Below the pieces are notes generated by a model. It was not told the origin of the DNA, did no database searches, and worked only from the letters and a program-made list of their open reading frames with translations. A stretch of DNA of 64,000 nt from Candidatus Tectomicrobia bacterium (GTDB taxonomy: Bacteria > UBA8248): assembly GCA_016192135.1 (NCBI GenBank), contig JACPUR010000023.1, positions 44,084 through 108,083 on the forward strand, given 5' to 3'. Positions 7,403 to 18,627 of the stretch are shown here, one piece after another. Numbering within the stretch: the first letter of the stretch is position 1; every line of letters starts with the position of its first letter. The position numbers and the translations under genes were made by a program.

Positions 7403-8689
7403 CTACGCCCGATCCTCGGGCCCGGGGGCGTTCGCGTCCTCAGGGACGGGCTCGAGCCGGACGCTCTCGATCTGGCGCTCGGTGGCGGCCTCGATGGTGA
7501 AGATCCAGCCCTCCACCACGATCTGCTCGCCCGCCTTGGGGATGCGGCCGAACCTCTCGAGGAGGAACCCCCCGAGGGTGTTGTAGTCGCCGTCGGGGAC
7601 CGGGACGGAGAGCTCGTCGCGCACCGCCTCGATCTCCATCCGGGCGTCCACCATGTACTTCCGGTCGCCCACCCGGCGGAAGAGGCGCACCTCGTCCACG
7701 TCGTACTCGTCGCTGATCTCGCCGACGATCTCCTCGACCAGGTCCTCGACGGTCACCACGCCGACGCAGCCGCCGTACTCGTCCACCACGATGGCCAGCT
7801 TGTGCTTCTCCCGCTGGAGGTCGGCGAGGAGGTCGTCGGCGGGCTTCGAGTCGGGGACGTAGTACACCTCCCGCACGAGGCCGGGCTTCGAGAGGAGAGG
7901 CCCCGCCGCCTCGGGCCCCAGCGCCAGGATGTCGCGCGCGTACACCACGCCCACGATGTGGTTGATGTTCTCCCGGTAGACGGGGATGCGGGAGTGGCCG
8001 TCCTTCTCGATCCGCTCGATGGCGTCCTCGACCGTCCCCTGCTCGTCCACGGCCGAGACGTCCACCAGGGGCACCATCACGTCGTCCGCGCGCAGGTCGC
8101 CGAAGGAGAAGATGCGGCCGATCATCTTCCGCTCGACCGGGTGGACGTCCCCCTCGCTCGGCTCCTCGACGAGGGCCTCGAGCTCGCGGCGGGTGATGAA
8201 GGTGGAGCTCTCCTCGCGGGCGGTCTTCCCGCCGGTCACCAGGCCGATCAGCAGGCTGACCGCCCAGACGGCCGGGTAGGCCCCGACCCGCGCCGCCCAG
8301 ACGATCGGTGCGATGCGGGGGGCGATGACGTCGGCGCGCTCCTGGAAATAGCTCTTCGGCATCACCTCGCCGAAGATCACCAGGAAGGGGATGACCACCA
8401 GGATCGAGAGCAGCTCGCCGTAGCGCGGGCCCGCGACCTGGATGGCCGCCAGGGTGGCGATCGAGACGTTCGTCACGAAGGAGGCGTTGTGCCAGGTGAG
8501 GATGGTGCCGTGGAGCCACTCGGGCCGGGCGAGAAGGTCGAGGGCGAGCCCGGCCCCGCGGTGGCCCTCGTCCGCCATCGCCCGCAGGCGGTTCCGGTTC
8601 GCCGAGACGATGGCGATCTCGGCCCCGGCGAAGAACGCCTCGAAGAGGAGCAGGACGAAGCCGGCGGCGAGGACGAGGGAGAGGGGCAT
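7403..8689 (-). CDS. HlyC/CorC (CNNM-type) membrane protein, second of a pair
   Basis: A 428-residue protein with an N-terminal DUF21/CNNM membrane domain (residues about 1-190; [19 protein letters not shown] begins the domain), two CBS motifs in the middle (for example [19 protein letters not shown] and [20 protein letters not shown]) and a C-terminal CorC_HlyC transporter-associated domain. The family is linked to Mg2+/Co2+ efflux or homeostasis; transport is not proven for most members. The start ATG at 8689 shares its A with the stop of the upstream paralogue (TGATG), so the two are co-translated and may form a heteromer. Confidence 0.9.
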   Translation of the reverse strand: MPLSLVLAAGFVLLLFEAFFAGAEIAIVSANRNRLRAMADEGHRGAGLALDLLARPEWLHGTILTWHNASFVTNVSIATLAAIQVAGPRYGELLSILVVIPFLVIFGEVMPKSYFQERADVIAPRIAPIVWAARVGAYPAVWAVSLLIGLVTGGKTAREESSTFITRRELEALVEEPSEGDVHPVERKMIGRIFSFGDLRADDVMVPLVDVSAVDEQGTVEDAIERIEKDGHSRIPVYRENINHIVGVVYARDILALGPEAAGPLLSKPGLVREVYYVPDSKPADDLLADLQREKHKLAIVVDEYGGCVGVVTVEDLVEEIVGEISDEYDVDEVRLFRRVGDRKYMVDARMEIEAVRDELSVPVPDGDYNTLGGFLLERFGRIPKAGEQIVVEGWIFTIEAATERQIESVRLEPVPEDANAPGPEDRA

Positions 8690-9960
8690 CAGGCGCCCTC
8701 CTCCAGCCGCTTCGCCCGGATGCGGACGGCGCCGGTGGGCCGGGCCTCGACCACCATGAGCTCCACCCCTCCCCAGGCCACCCGCTCGCCGGCCCGGGGG
8801 ATGCGGCCCAGCAGGGTGAACACCACGCCGCCCAGGGTCTGGGCCTCCGGGTGCCCGGGGACCTTCCAGCCGGTCGCGGCGGAGAAGTCCTCGAGGGTGG
8901 TGCGGGCGCGGCAGAGGTAGGCGTCCTCCGCCTCGGCCTGGATCCAGTCCTCCGTGGCCTGATCGAACTCGTCCTGGAGCTTCCCGAAGATCTCCTCCAG
9001 CAGGTCCTTCATCGTCACCAGGCCCTCCACTCCCCCAAACTCGTCCAGGACCACGGCGAGGTGGGTCCGCCGCTGGCGGAAGACACGGAAGAGGGCGTCG
9101 AGCTTCATGCCCGAGGGGACATAGATCGGCCGGCGGAGCATGGCAGGCGCGAGCCGCTCGCCGGGCCCGGAGGCGCGGCGGAGGTGCCGCAGGAAATCCT
9201 TGACGTAGAGGATGCCGATGATGTTGTCGCGGTCCCCGCCGTAGATGGGGATGCGGGAGTGAGGGGCGTTGCGGACGCGCTCCATCACCTCGGTCAGGGG
9301 CAGGTCCGCCTCCCAGCACACCATCTCGGTGCGGGGAATGGCCACCTCGCCGGCCGTCGAGTCGTGGAACTCGAAGACGTTCTGGATGTAGGTGCGCTCG
9401 GCGGCGTCGAGCGCGCCCCCGGCGTGGCCCGCCTCCACCCAGTCGAGGAACTCGCCCTCCATGAGGACGTTCCGCCGGACCCGGGGCGGGGCGCCCAGGA
9501 GCGTCAGCACCCGGTTCACGATCTGCAGCACGGCCCAGCGGAGAGGGGTGGCTATCCAGGAGAAGGCCGCGAGCGGGGGCGCCGCGAGGCGGGCCGCGGG
9601 CTCGGTGAAGCGCGACGCGAGGCACTTGGGGGTGATCTCGCCGGCGACCATCAGGATGGGCGTCATCAGGATGGGCGCGAGCCAGGAGCGCTCCGGGCCG
9701 AGCACGAGGACCAGCCCGCCCGCGAACAGGGCCGAGGCCGCGATGTTCACGATCTCGTTCCCGATGAGAATCGAGGTGATCAGGCGCCGGGGGCGGTCCA
9801 GGAGGTCGGCGACCAGGCGCCCCACCCCTCCCTCCTGGCGCATCGTCTGCACCCGGGGACGGGGGAGGGAGAACAGGGCCACCTCGCTGGCCGAGAAGAC
9901 CGCCGAGAAGGCGAGGAGGAGGACGAACAGCAGGACGCGGAAGAGCAGCTCCCCTTCCAT
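8689..9960 (-). CDS. HlyC/CorC (CNNM-type) membrane protein, first of a pair
   Basis: A 423-residue paralogue with the same domain order: DUF21 membrane domain (AFSAVFSASEVALFSL near the N-terminus, GNEIVNIAASALF, GEITPKCLA), a CBS pair (HSRIPIYGGDRDNIIGILYV; VVLDEFGGVEGLVTMKDL) and a C-terminal CorC_HlyC domain. Presumed role is divalent-cation homeostasis at the inner membrane. It precedes its paralogue with a one-base stop/start overlap. This arrangement of two adjacent CNNM proteins recurs in many bacteria. The upstream gap to galU is about 108 bases. Confidence 0.9.
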   Translation of the reverse strand: MEGELLFRVLLFVLLLAFSAVFSASEVALFSLPRPRVQTMRQEGGVGRLVADLLDRPRRLITSILIGNEIVNIAASALFAGGLVLVLGPERSWLAPILMTPILMVAGEITPKCLASRFTEPAARLAAPPLAAFSWIATPLRWAVLQIVNRVLTLLGAPPRVRRNVLMEGEFLDWVEAGHAGGALDAAERTYIQNVFEFHDSTAGEVAIPRTEMVCWEADLPLTEVMERVRNAPHSRIPIYGGDRDNIIGILYVKDFLRHLRRASGPGERLAPAMLRRPIYVPSGMKLDALFRVFRQRRTHLAVVLDEFGGVEGLVTMKDLLEEIFGKLQDEFDQATEDWIQAEAEDAYLCRARTTLEDFSAATGWKVPGHPEAQTLGGVVFTLLGRIPRAGERVAWGGVELMVVEARPTGAVRIRAKRLEEGA

Positions 9961-10068
9961 ATCCCTACCCCCTCCCCGGGCGGCGCGGACGCTCCCCGCG
10001 CGGCCGGGGGGCGGCCGGACGGCGCCTGGATGCCGGGGGCTCGGGTTCCGGCGGGCCTGGGTCGGCGA

Positions 10069-10944
10069 TCAAAGGGAGAGGTTCCTCAGATAGGCGCGGA
10101 AGGAGGGCCCCAGGTCCTCGCGGGCGAGGGCATACTCCACCGTGGCCTGCAGGAATCCCAGCTTGTCGCCCGCGTCATAGCGCTTGCCCTCGAACTCGTA
10201 GGCGTACACCGGCTGGCTCCCGAGGAGGAGGCGGATGCCGTCGGTGAGCTGGACCTCGCCCTTCGGGTCCTTCGGGGTGCGCTCCAGGACGCCGAATATC
10301 TCGGACGGCAGGATGTAGCGCCCGATGATGGCGAGGTCGGAGGGGGCCTTCTCCGGCGAGGGCTTCTCCACCATCCCCTTGAGCGAGGTGAGCCGCAGGC
10401 CCGGCGCGGGGCTCCCGTCCGGGACGACCACGCCGTATTTCGATACCTGATCCCTGGCCACCCGCATCGCCGCGACCACCGCGCCGCCGCGCGCCTCCTG
10501 GACATCGGCGAGCTGGCGGATGGCGGGGACCTCGCTGCGAATCAAGTCGTCGCTCAGGATGACGGCGAAGGGCTCGTCGCCCACCACGTCCTTGGCGCAG
10601 AGGACGGCGTGGCCCAGCCCGCCCGGCACCTTCTGCCGGATGGAGGAGATGTGCGCCTTCCGCGAGATCTCCTGGACGATCTCGAGGTGGCTCTCCTGCC
10701 CCCGCTTGCGCAGGTGGTCCTCCAGCTCGTAGGCCACGTCGAAATGGTCCACCATCGAAACCTTCCCGCGCCCCGTGATGAACACGATCTGGTCGATCCC
10801 CGCGTCCAGCGCCTCCTGGACCCCGATCTGGATCTGCGGGGTGTCCACGATGGGGAGCATTTCCTTCGGGATCACCTTCGTGGCGGGAAGAAACCGCGTG
10901 CCGAGGCCGGCGACCGGAAAAACGGCTTTTCGCACTTTGCTCAA
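10069..10944 (-). CDS. galU: UTP-glucose-1-phosphate uridylyltransferase
   Basis: A 291-residue nucleotidyltransferase making UDP-glucose from UTP and glucose-1-phosphate for envelope polysaccharide synthesis. The N-terminal nucleotide-binding signature FPVAGLGTRFLPATKVIPKE (residues 9-28), the VEKPSPEKAP motif and the GKRYDAGDKLGFLQA region are all standard for GalU, and the length is typical. The start is TTG at 10944, with GGGAT about 8 bases upstream; no in-frame ATG fits better. It lies 97 bases after ligA in the same direction. Confidence 0.95.
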   Translation of the reverse strand: MSKVRKAVFPVAGLGTRFLPATKVIPKEMLPIVDTPQIQIGVQEALDAGIDQIVFITGRGKVSMVDHFDVAYELEDHLRKRGQESHLEIVQEISRKAHISSIRQKVPGGLGHAVLCAKDVVGDEPFAVILSDDLIRSEVPAIRQLADVQEARGGAVVAAMRVARDQVSKYGVVVPDGSPAPGLRLTSLKGMVEKPSPEKAPSDLAIIGRYILPSEIFGVLERTPKDPKGEVQLTDGIRLLLGSQPVYAYEFEGKRYDAGDKLGFLQATVEYALAREDLGPSFRAYLRNLSL

Positions 10945-11041
10945 TGGCTATCCCAATGGAAAAGGAAGAATAATCCGGAGGCGAGCCGCGCGGGTGAGCC
11001 TGACGCTGCTTCCGGGATCATAGGGAAGCCCCGCCCCCCCG

Positions 11042-13111
<2,070 letters not shown>

Positions 13112-13147
13112 TCATGGCTGGCGGGGAGGGCTCGGCGGGCGCTTCCC

Positions 13148-14065
13148 TCACTGCAAGTTCTTCAGGCGCTCCGCCGCGGTACGGGCGGCCTCGGAGTTGG
13201 GGTACCTCTGCTGCAGCCGCATCAGCAGCTCCCGGGCGCTCGCGCGGTCCCCCAGGTTGAGGAAGGACAGGCCCTCCTGCAAGAGGGCGTCGGGCGCCTT
13301 GTCGCCGTTGGCGTAGTCCACCTGCACCTTGTTGAAGGCCAAGATGGCCCGCTCGTAGTTGCGCTCCTCGAAGTAGGTCTGCCCGATCCAGTACTGGGCG
13401 TCGTCGGCCAGCTCGTGGCCCGGATGCTTGGCGAGGAAGGCGCCTAGCAGGCTCCGCGCGCGGGGATAGCTCCGGTCCTCCTGCAATGCCTTGAGGGCCT
13501 GGTTGAACTCCTCCTCGGGCCCGGAGAGCCTGGCCTCGGCGGGAGGCGCCTGGGGCGCCTCGGACGGCTGCGGCGCGCGTGCCGCGGGCGGAGCGCCCGG
13601 GACGGCGGCCGGCGGGGCGCCTTCCCCGGCGGGGGGAGCGCCCGGCCTGGCCTCGGCGGGGGGGCCCGGCTGCGCCGGGGCGCCGGAGCGGCCGGAGCGC
13701 GCCAGGGCGAGCTCGTTCTCCAGCGATTCCACCCGGCCCCGCATCTCCTCGAGCTGCTGCCCTAGCTTCTGGACCGAGGCTTCGCCGTCGCGGCGGCCGC
13801 GCTCGAGGCTGTCCACCAGGCCCTGCATGGCCCGGCGAATCTCCTCGATCCGTTCCTCCTGGTTCGACAGGCCGCGCCGGAGGCCCACGAGGCTCTCGCG
13901 CACGTCCGGGGACGCCCCGGGGGCCGCCCCCGGGGGGGGCGGCGGCGAGGCGGGCTCCGGGAGGCCGCCGAGCCTTCCCTCGCCCGGGGCCGCGCACCCG
14001 CCCAGCAGGAGGGCGAGGACCCAGGGGGCGAGCCGGACGAAAGCGGGAGCGAGATTCATGCGCAT
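13148..14065 (-). CDS. cpoB: Tol-Pal system protein CpoB/YbgF-like lipoprotein
   Basis: A 305-residue periplasmic protein coordinating Tol-Pal and peptidoglycan synthesis in homologues. Residues 1-24 form a lipoprotein-type signal (LALLLGGC lipobox), so it appears lipidated, unlike soluble E. coli CpoB. A coiled coil follows (about 55-120), then a long Pro/Ala linker (125-175), then three TPR-like units with the ALKALQEDRSYPRARSLLGAF, YWIGQTYFEERNYERAILAF and SFLNLGDRASARELLMRL segments. Its GAGGAG ribosome site lies in the 3' arm of a terminator-like hairpin that separates it from pal. Confidence 0.9.
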   Translation of the reverse strand: MRMNLAPAFVRLAPWVLALLLGGCAAPGEGRLGGLPEPASPPPPPGAAPGASPDVRESLVGLRRGLSNQEERIEEIRRAMQGLVDSLERGRRDGEASVQKLGQQLEEMRGRVESLENELALARSGRSGAPAQPGPPAEARPGAPPAGEGAPPAAVPGAPPAARAPQPSEAPQAPPAEARLSGPEEEFNQALKALQEDRSYPRARSLLGAFLAKHPGHELADDAQYWIGQTYFEERNYERAILAFNKVQVDYANGDKAPDALLQEGLSFLNLGDRASARELLMRLQQRYPNSEAARTAAERLKNLQ

Positions 14066-14067
14066 GA

Positions 14068-14105
14068 GAAAAAAACTCCTCGGCGGGGCTCGCCCGCCGA
14101 GGAGT
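14068..14105 (-). terminator. intrinsic terminator after pal, overlapping the cpoB ribosome site
   Basis: A perfect 13-bp stem (ACTCCTCGGCGGG and its complement) with a 5-base loop is followed on the minus strand by a run of seven T residues, all between the pal stop and the cpoB ATG. The 3' arm ends in GAGGAG, ten bases ahead of the cpoB start, so folding would both terminate transcription and hide the ribosome site. Coordinates may be off by one. Confidence 0.75.
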
Positions 14106-14134
14106 CCTTCCTTCGGAAAAAACCGGGCAAGCGC

Positions 14135-14701
14135 TTAGTTCATCCCCGCCGGAATCCCTCCGGTCACGTTGAACTTCGCGCGGCGGTTCTTGGCCCAGGC
14201 CAGCTCGTTGCGGCGCGGATCCAGGGGGCGCTCCTTGCCGAAGCTCACCGTCTCGATCCGCGAGGCGTCCACGCCCAGGGAAACCAGATAGTCCTTGGCG
14301 GCCTGGGAGCGGCGATGTCCGAGGGCGATGTTGTACTGCACCGTGCCGCGCTCGTCGGCGTGGCCCTCGATCTGGATCTTGATCGTCGGGTTATCGGCCA
14401 GGAACTTGCCCTTCGCATCCATGATGGGACGCATGTCGGGCCGGATTTCAGACTTATCGAAATCGAAATGAACGAGGTCGTTCTCGAAGCTCGCCAAGCC
14501 CGACTTGAACGCCTCCCGGCGGCGCTGGCGCTCGGCCTCGGTCATGCTTCCAGCCTCTTGCTGGCCGGCACGGGCACCGGGAGCGGAGGTCACCGCCTCG
14601 TCGCTCTTCACCGTCTGTTGAGCGCAGCCGGTCGTGACTGCCAACAGGGCCACGCCCAACATGGCCAGTCCCACCCGCTTCCAACTCGCCGCTTGCGACA
14701 T
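14135..14701 (-). CDS. pal: peptidoglycan-associated lipoprotein
   Basis: A 188-residue outer-membrane lipoprotein. The signal ends in the LAVTTGC lipobox; a short linker leads to an OmpA-like peptidoglycan-binding domain with FDFDKSEIRPDM, IEGHADERGTVQYN and ALGHRRSQAAKDYL. It anchors the outer membrane to the wall and to TolB. It lies 213 bases downstream of tolB and is followed by a strong hairpin terminator. A GAGGAGG site precedes ATG 14701. Length and motifs are typical. Confidence 0.97.
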   Translation of the reverse strand: MSQAASWKRVGLAMLGVALLAVTTGCAQQTVKSDEAVTSAPGARAGQQEAGSMTEAERQRRREAFKSGLASFENDLVHFDFDKSEIRPDMRPIMDAKGKFLADNPTIKIQIEGHADERGTVQYNIALGHRRSQAAKDYLVSLGVDASRIETVSFGKERPLDPRRNELAWAKNRRAKFNVTGGIPAGMN

Positions 14702-14761
14702 TCAGACTTCCTCCTCGATTCCCGAAAAGGCGCTCGGGTCGCGCGTAAAACTTAATTTTAC

Positions 14762-14781
14762 AAGAGGTTACACAACCTCTT
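14762..14781 (-). promoter_or_regulatory. inverted repeat between tolB and pal
   Basis: A perfect 8-bp inverted repeat (AAGAGGTT/AACCTCTT, loop of four) lies 60-80 bases before the pal start; downstream on the minus strand is an AT-rich run GTAAAATTAAGTTTT. It could be an operator in a pal promoter or a weak terminator of the tolQRAB transcript. Position may be off by one. Confidence 0.4.
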
Positions 14782-14914
14782 TCCTTCGGGTCCCGGGCAT
14801 GCGCAAGTAGAAAGTTACCCAATTTCGAAACAGCCATTAAGTATAAGTCGGCGCCCCCGGCGGAGCAAGGGGGGTTTTTAGGAAATTTTAACCTGTTTCA
14901 GAATCGCCGGCCCA

Positions 14915-16267
14915 TCACGGCAGGGCGGGCGACCACGCCGGCTCCTGGCCGAGCTGAAGGCGCTTGAGTTCGGTTCCGGCCGAGGTCATGACGTAAATCT
15001 CCTTCCGGCCCGAGCGATCCGACGAAAAGGTGAGGTGCCGGCCATCGGGCGACCAGCTGGGCGACTCGTTCTTTCCCTGGGCGCCCGTCAGGCGGCGCAG
15101 GTCGGAGCCGTCGGGATTGACCGTGACGATATCGATCGAGACGTGGTCGCTGACCCGGGTGGAGTAGGCGATGCGGTCCCCGCGCGGGCTCCACCGGGGC
15201 TCGGTGTTGTAGGTGCCCTGGAAGCTGATCCGCCGGGGGTCGCTCCCGTCCGCGTTCATCACGTAGATCTGGGGACCGCCCGATCGCCCCGAAGCGAACA
15301 CGATGCGCCTGCCGTCCGGGGAGAACGAGGGCGTGACGTCGATCCCGAAGCTGCGGCTGAGGCGGGACCTCACGCGGGTGGCCATCTCGTAAAGGACGAG
15401 CTGATAGGTGCGGCCCGTCCGCTCGGCGTAGGCGAAGAAGCGGCTGTCGGGGGAGAAGTTCCCGCCGATGCCCTGGGCGGCGGGCGCGTTGACGCGGAAC
15501 TCGGCCCCTCCGTTGGTGGGGAGGATGAACACCCCCGGCGGGCTCGACTTGAACGAGGAGTAGGCGAGCCACCGGCCGTCGGGGGACCAGGCGGGTGCGT
15601 TGTTGCCCATGCCGTTGCGCGTCACCCGCCGGAGGTCGGCGCCGTCCCAGTCCATGATGTAGATCTCGCCGCGCTCGGCGGGCGAGCTGCGCGAGACGAA
15701 GGCGATCTGCGTGTCGAAGATGCCCTTCTCGCCGGTGTAGCGCTCGAGGACGGCGTTGGCGAAGCGGTGGGCCATCAGCCGCCAGCTCGAGCGCGGGTAC
15801 TGGAAGCGCTTGCCGAGCTCCTGCGCCCCGCGTGCGGTGTCGTAGAGGAAGATCTCGGCCGTGATGGAATTCCCGCCGACCGTGTAGCCGCCCTTGACCA
15901 GGCCCTCGGCCTTCACCACGTTCAGCCACTCGGGGAACTTCTGCTCCTCGAGGCGTATGCCCGCCTGGAGGGGGTTCTCCGGGTAGCTCCGCCGGTCCTG
16001 GACGTAGAAGAGCCCCGTGCGCGAGAGGTCCTCCTCGATCACCTGGGCGATCTGGAGGCCGAGCGGGTCGCGGGGCCCGTCGAGCGGCCGGAGCTCCGGG
16101 ATCGCGAGCCGGATCTTGCGCGCGGCGGGGGAATAGATGTCGATGAAGGTCCGGGACGCCGCGAGCGCCCCGGGAGCCGGCGGCCCGGCGGCGAACCCCG
16201 CGAGGAGAAGAAAAAGGAAGAGGCGCAGCCGGCCCCGGAGGCGCGGCCGGGCCCCGGGCTCATTCAC
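14915..16267 (-). CDS. tolB: Tol-Pal system protein TolB
   Basis: A periplasmic protein of 450 residues. An N-terminal signal peptide (about residues 12-37, ending GALAAS) is followed by the TolB_N domain (FIDIYSPAARKI to about residue 165) and a six-bladed beta propeller built of repeated WSPDGR-type units (for example APAWSPDGRWLAYSS, TPSFSPDGRRIVFAS). It binds Pal and TolA. I chose the GTG at 16267 because it starts just before the signal peptide, follows a GAGGGTGG site and lies 22 bases after the tolA-like stop. Confidence 0.95.
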   Translation of the reverse strand: MNEPGARPRLRGRLRLFLFLLLAGFAAGPPAPGALAASRTFIDIYSPAARKIRLAIPELRPLDGPRDPLGLQIAQVIEEDLSRTGLFYVQDRRSYPENPLQAGIRLEEQKFPEWLNVVKAEGLVKGGYTVGGNSITAEIFLYDTARGAQELGKRFQYPRSSWRLMAHRFANAVLERYTGEKGIFDTQIAFVSRSSPAERGEIYIMDWDGADLRRVTRNGMGNNAPAWSPDGRWLAYSSFKSSPPGVFILPTNGGAEFRVNAPAAQGIGGNFSPDSRFFAYAERTGRTYQLVLYEMATRVRSRLSRSFGIDVTPSFSPDGRRIVFASGRSGGPQIYVMNADGSDPRRISFQGTYNTEPRWSPRGDRIAYSTRVSDHVSIDIVTVNPDGSDLRRLTGAQGKNESPSWSPDGRHLTFSSDRSGRKEIYVMTSAGTELKRLQLGQEPAWSPALP

Positions 16268-16289
16268 CGTACCGGCCCACCCTCGAGCG

Positions 16290-17282
16290 TCAGCGGCAGA
16301 AGCTCGCGCCGCAGAAACGGAATCCCAAAGCAAGCACACTCTCCTTCACCGAATTGGGCGGCACGGGGAACGCGGGCGTCGCGGCCCGCTCCACGGCCCG
16401 CAAGGCGGCCTCGTCGTAGACCTTGTTGCCGCTCGACTTCTCGATTTTCAGGCCGCGGACGCCCCCGCCGCGGTCGACATCCACCGCGATCGTGACGCTC
16501 AGCCTGTCCAGGTCCGTCAGATTGAGGGGAATCGTCCAGAAGCTGCGAACCCGCTCGCCCAGGAGGCCGTAGTAGCGCTCGAGCTCGGTGCGGGCGACGC
16601 CCCCGCCGCCCCCTCCGATGCTGCCGCCGCCCTGGCCGTCCCCGCCGCCCTCGCCCGGATGCCCCGCGGGCGGGGTCTGGGCGCGCGCCGCCTGGGACGC
16701 CTCCTTCTGCCGGCGGTCGGCCTCGCGCTTGAGGTTCGCCTCGTACTGGCGGCGCCAGCGGTCCTCGCGCTCCCGCCGCTCGCGGATCTCCTTGAGGCGC
16801 GCGTCGCGCTCGCGCTGCTTGCGCTCCCGCTCGTCCCTCTCCTTCCGCTCCCTCGCGGCCTTCTCGGCCTGCTCCGCCTGGAGCTGCCTGATCCGGCGGA
16901 TGTTCTCGATCTCCTCCTTGCTGGGCGCGGGCGGCTTCTTCGCCTCGGGCGCCTTGGGCGCCGCGGGGACGGGAACCGCCTTCTCCTTCAGGTCCTCGGG
17001 GCGGTCCCCGGACTTCCCCTTCTGGGAGCCGCCCGGGATCTGGTCCGCGCCCACCAGGCTCACGGCGGTGCCGCTGCCGTAGAACCTGGCCTTGGTCTCG
17101 GAGGGATGGTAGAGGGTCCAGCCGAACAGCAGGACGTGGAGCGCGACCGACCCGGCCCAGGCGCGGCGGAAGCGCGGGTCCTGGATGAGGGGCCGCGAGG
17201 GCCCGGCGCCGTGCGGGGCCTCGGGCGCGGCATCCTCCGCCAGCGCCGCCAGGCGGTCCTTCCCGTTCGGCGGGGTTCTCAT
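16290..17282 (-). CDS. tolA: TolA-like protein with TonB C-terminal domain
   Basis: A 330-residue inner-membrane energy transducer. One transmembrane helix near residues 43-58 (SVALHVLLFGWTLY) is followed by a Pro/Lys segment, a long highly charged helix (about 115-205; repeated ARERKERDERERKQ), a Gly-rich hinge and a C-terminal TonB/TolA domain (FWTIPLNLTDLDRLSVTIAV to the end). Position between tolR and tolB identifies it as TolA, although the C-terminal domain is of the TonB_C type often seen outside gammaproteobacteria. Confidence 0.9.
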   Translation of the reverse strand: MRTPPNGKDRLAALAEDAAPEAPHGAGPSRPLIQDPRFRRAWAGSVALHVLLFGWTLYHPSETKARFYGSGTAVSLVGADQIPGGSQKGKSGDRPEDLKEKAVPVPAAPKAPEAKKPPAPSKEEIENIRRIRQLQAEQAEKAARERKERDERERKQRERDARLKEIRERREREDRWRRQYEANLKREADRRQKEASQAARAQTPPAGHPGEGGGDGQGGGSIGGGGGGVARTELERYYGLLGERVRSFWTIPLNLTDLDRLSVTIAVDVDRGGGVRGLKIEKSSGNKVYDEAALRAVERAATPAFPVPPNSVKESVLALGFRFCGASFCR

Positions 17283-17289
17283 GCGAGCC

Positions 17290-17730
17290 TCACCGCCGGC
17301 GCCGGCTCGCGCTCTCGGGCTCGAGAGGGTCCGTCACCATGTTGAGCTTCGTGATTCCCGCCGCGCGGATGACGGCCATCGTCTCGACCACCCGGCCGTA
17401 GGGGACCGTCCGGTCGGCGCGCAGGAAGATCTCCTTGTTCGCCCGCGACCGGAACAGCGCGGCGATCTTCGGCTGGAGCTCCGCGAGCTCGTGCGGGTGA
17501 TCGTTCAGGTAGACCTTCTGCCCGCGGTCCACGGTGACGACCACCGCGTCCTCGGCGACGCGGGACCTCTCCGCGGTCACCTTGGGGAGATCCACGTTGA
17601 CGGCCTGGTTCTGCGTCTCGAGGAGCGGGGCCGTCACCATGAAGATCACCAGCAGCACCAGCATCACGTCCACGAGGGGCGTGACGTTGATCTCCGACAT
17701 CGCACTGCCGCGCGTGATTTTTACAGCCAT
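17290..17730 (-). CDS. tolR: biopolymer transport protein TolR/ExbD
   Basis: A 146-residue protein with a short cytoplasmic N-terminus, one transmembrane helix (VDVMLVLLVIFMVTAPL, with the conserved proton-conducting Asp after PLV) and a periplasmic domain ending in ADRTVPYGRVVETMAVIRAAG. It uses the proton gradient together with TolQ to drive TolA. The start at 17730 follows a GGGGGAGAGGG site that begins in the tolQ stop context; spacing to tolQ is 14 bases. Confidence 0.95.
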   Translation of the reverse strand: MAVKITRGSAMSEINVTPLVDVMLVLLVIFMVTAPLLETQNQAVNVDLPKVTAERSRVAEDAVVVTVDRGQKVYLNDHPHELAELQPKIAALFRSRANKEIFLRADRTVPYGRVVETMAVIRAAGITKLNMVTDPLEPESASRRRR

Positions 17731-17744
17731 GGCGCCCTCTCCCC

Positions 17745-18515
17745 CTACATCCGCATGAAGTGCCGGCCCACGAGGTTGAGGAAGTCGGCGGTGAAGTTCT
17801 CGATGTCGTTCGCGATGACCTTCACGCGGTTCTGGTAATGGTTGTAGGCGATGACGGCCGGGATGGCGGCCGCGAGGCCCAGGGCGGTGGCGATGAGGGC
17901 CTCGCTGATGCCCGGCGCCACCACCGCCAGGCCGGCCGAGCCGCGCGAGCCGATCTCCCGGAAGGAGTTCATGATGCCCCACACCGTCCCGAACAGCCCG
18001 ATGAAGGGAGTGGCGCTGCCGGTCGTCGCCAGGAAGGTCAGCAGGCGCTCGAGCTTGCCCACCTCCTGGTTGGCCGCGCGCCGGAGCGCCCGCTCCACGG
18101 TCTCGACGCCGGTTGACTCCGTCGTGGTGAGGACGGAGGCCTCCTCGGCCCCTCCTCCCTTGGCGGAGCGCGCCTTGACCACCTGCTCCACCTCCTGGTA
18201 GCCCGCCGCGAACACCTGGCCGATCGGGCTGTCGCCGAACTCGCCCGTCTCGTTGTAGAGGTGGTCGAGCCGCTTCGCCTTCCAGAACACCGCGAGGAAG
18301 TCGTCCGAGCGATGCCTCGCGCGCCGCAGCTCGAAGTATTTCCAGATGATGATCGCCCAGGACGAGAGCGAGAAGGCGATGAGCATGAGCAGGACGAAGA
18401 ACACAACGCCGCTCGACCGGAACGCCAGGCCCCACAGATCCATCTCGGAGGCGATGGGGCCGTTGGCGGGCGGAATGGGAGCGGCAGTGGCGGCGAAAAT
18501 GGACAGAGAAACCAC
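17745..18515 (-). CDS. tolQ: Tol-Pal system proton channel TolQ
   Basis: A 256-residue MotA/TolQ/ExbB-family protein with three transmembrane helices: near residues 30-58, about 155-185 and about 195-220. The FLATTGSATPFIGLFGTVWG signature and the ISEALIATALGLAAAIPAV segment are diagnostic. It is the first gene of a tolQ-tolR-tolA-tolB block. Start GTG at 18515 has a GGAGG site nine bases upstream, and a sigma70-like promoter lies 33 bases further up at 18548-18576. Confidence 0.95.
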   Translation of the reverse strand: MVSLSIFAATAAPIPPANGPIASEMDLWGLAFRSSGVVFFVLLMLIAFSLSSWAIIIWKYFELRRARHRSDDFLAVFWKAKRLDHLYNETGEFGDSPIGQVFAAGYQEVEQVVKARSAKGGGAEEASVLTTTESTGVETVERALRRAANQEVGKLERLLTFLATTGSATPFIGLFGTVWGIMNSFREIGSRGSAGLAVVAPGISEALIATALGLAAAIPAVIAYNHYQNRVKVIANDIENFTADFLNLVGRHFMRM

Positions 18516-18547
18516 CGGATGGATCCTCCAGGCCAGGCGGGCAGCAA

Positions 18548-18576
18548 AGTATCGCGCTTTTGCAAAAGGCAGTCAA
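18548..18576 (-). promoter_or_regulatory. promoter for the tolQ operon
   Basis: On the minus strand, TTGACT (18576-18571) and GATACT (18553-18548) are separated by exactly 17 bases. The spacer contains a perfect 12-base palindrome CTTTTGCAAAAG at 18557-18568 that could bind a regulator. Confidence 0.7.
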
Positions 18577-18598
18577 TACAGCGGTTTTTCGGGAAACA

Positions 18599-18627
18599 TT
18601 GACACGGATTCTCGGGCTTTTCATAAT
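18599..18627 (+). promoter_or_regulatory. promoter for the M20-transglycosylase-anmK operon
   Basis: TTGACA (18599-18604) and CATAAT (18622-18627) are separated by 17 bases, 34 bases ahead of the GTG start at 18661. It diverges from the tolQ promoter, the two -35 boxes lying 23 bases apart. Confidence 0.7.
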
